Below are positions 63,433-64,000 of a stretch of DNA of 64,000 bases, piece after piece (the first letter of the stretch is position 1; each line of letters starts with the position of its first letter). This DNA comes from Lacibacter sp. H375 (GTDB lineage Bacteria; Bacteroidota; Bacteroidia; Chitinophagales; Chitinophagaceae): the NCBI RefSeq assembly GCF_037892425.1, contig NZ_JBBKTT010000001.1, forward strand, positions 3,286,001 to 3,350,000, given 5' to 3'. The notes under the pieces are model-generated. The model was not told the origin of the DNA and ran no database searches. It saw only the letters and a program-made list of their open reading frames with translations. The position numbers and the translations under genes are program-made.

Positions 63433-64000
63433 ATGCAAATTCAAAACTTAAAAGAAATCGCTTCGCAAGTACGTCGTGATATTGTACGGATGGTACATGC
63501 CTGCCAGTCGGGGCATCCGGGTGGCTCACTAGGTTGTGCAGACCTTGTAACTGCATTGTATTTTAAAGAAATGATGATCGATGAATCACGGGGAAAGGAT
63601 GGGTTTCTGCAATTCTCACGGGCAGGGGTAGGCGAAGATCAGTTCTTTTTGTCTAACGGTCATATCTCGCCCTTGTTTTATTCAGTATTGGCACGGCGTG
63701 GATACTTTGCCGTTAGTGAGCTGGCTACGTTTAGAAAAATCAATTCACGTTTGCAAGGTCATCCTGCAACACATGAACACTTGCCAGGTATCCGCATTGC
63801 GTCGGGCTCATTGGGTCAGGGACTGTCGGTAGCTGCCGGGGTTGCTTATGCAAAAAAACTAAAGAAAGATACTACAACCGTTTTTGTATTAATGGGAGAT
63901 GGTGAGCAACAGGAAGGACAGATTTGGGAGGCTGCACAGTTTGCACCACATTATAAACTGGATAACCTGGTTGCAATTGTAGACTGGAATAATCAACAGA
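63433..64000 (+). CDS. Transketolase, N-terminal part (truncated by window)
   Basis: The frame opens at the ATG at 63433 and runs to the window end (189 complete codons). QVRRDIVRMVHACQSGHPGG, the LSNGHISPLFYSVLARRGYF segment, and the thiamine diphosphate motif beginning GDGEQQEGQIWEAAQ and ending in DWNN are diagnostic. It is either the full enzyme or the N-terminal subunit of a split transketolase; the missing sequence would tell. It moves two-carbon units between pentose and other sugar phosphates and is the last step linking arabinose and xylose catabolism to glycolysis. Confidence 0.93.
   Translation, partial: MQIQNLKEIASQVRRDIVRMVHACQSGHPGGSLGCADLVTALYFKEMMIDESRGKDGFLQFSRAGVGEDQFFLSNGHISPLFYSVLARRGYFAVSELATFRKINSRLQGHPATHEHLPGIRIASGSLGQGLSVAAGVAYAKKLKKDTTTVFVLMGDGEQQEGQIWEAAQFAPHYKLDNLVAIVDWNNQQ

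Overview
The window reads as chromosomal DNA of a Bacteroidota bacterium, most likely of the family Chitinophagaceae (inferred from gene content; no rRNA is present). The support is two SusC/SusD pairs, a DUF3823 lipoprotein, a secreted M43 peptidase with a type IX secretion tail, the futalosine menaquinone enzyme MqnE, lipoprotein signals typical of the phylum, A/T-rich spacers and a TAnnTTTG-type promoter element in front of the single tRNA gene.

Positions 1-20,000 are mostly minus-strand housekeeping genes: a truncated sugar porter, small membrane and periplasmic proteins (one DsrE-like), mqnE, the M43 peptidase, a NupG-type nucleoside symporter, glnS, rocD, a VOC protein, ispE, a bifunctional-nuclease/UVR protein, etfB-etfA, a small TPR protein, tilS, a rhomboid protease and rlmH. 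The spacers here carry a family of degenerate, hairpin-forming short repeats. Related sequence appears to have entered ispE and tilS in frame.

Positions 17,893-23,366 hold a compact divergent module: a membrane CHASE2 protein with no output domain and a secreted FecR-like protein on one strand, and a secreted caspase-like protease with a long TPR array on the other. It looks like a split envelope sensor/protease system and is the most unusual cluster here. Positions 23,468-28,500 hold an amidohydrolase, an OmpA-type lipoprotein, a beta-barrel protein, tRNA-Arg(ACG), a GA-rich tandem-repeat spacer, a molybdopterin oxidoreductase and a doubtful small ORF.

From 29,063 to the end, every gene is on the plus strand and forms an arabinose-polysaccharide utilisation region. 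An XRE-cupin regulator with striking upstream repeats leads into SusC-SusD-DUF3823-GH39. These are followed by a tight run of sugar-acid genes (enolase-superfamily dehydratase, SDR, FAH-family protein, MFS sugar-acid transporter, 2-oxoglutarate-semialdehyde-type dehydrogenase) that predicts an oxidative, non-phosphorylative pentose route. Next come GH3, GH51, a second SusC/SusD pair, an FG-GAP/UnbV lipoprotein, and GH51-GH43-GH51-GH43. The region ends with a small transaldolase and a truncated transketolase. In the simplest model, arabinan or arabinoxylan fragments are captured by SusCD and trimmed by periplasmic GH51/GH43/GH3/GH39 enzymes, and the released pentose either enters the pentose phosphate pathway or is oxidised towards 2-oxoglutarate.
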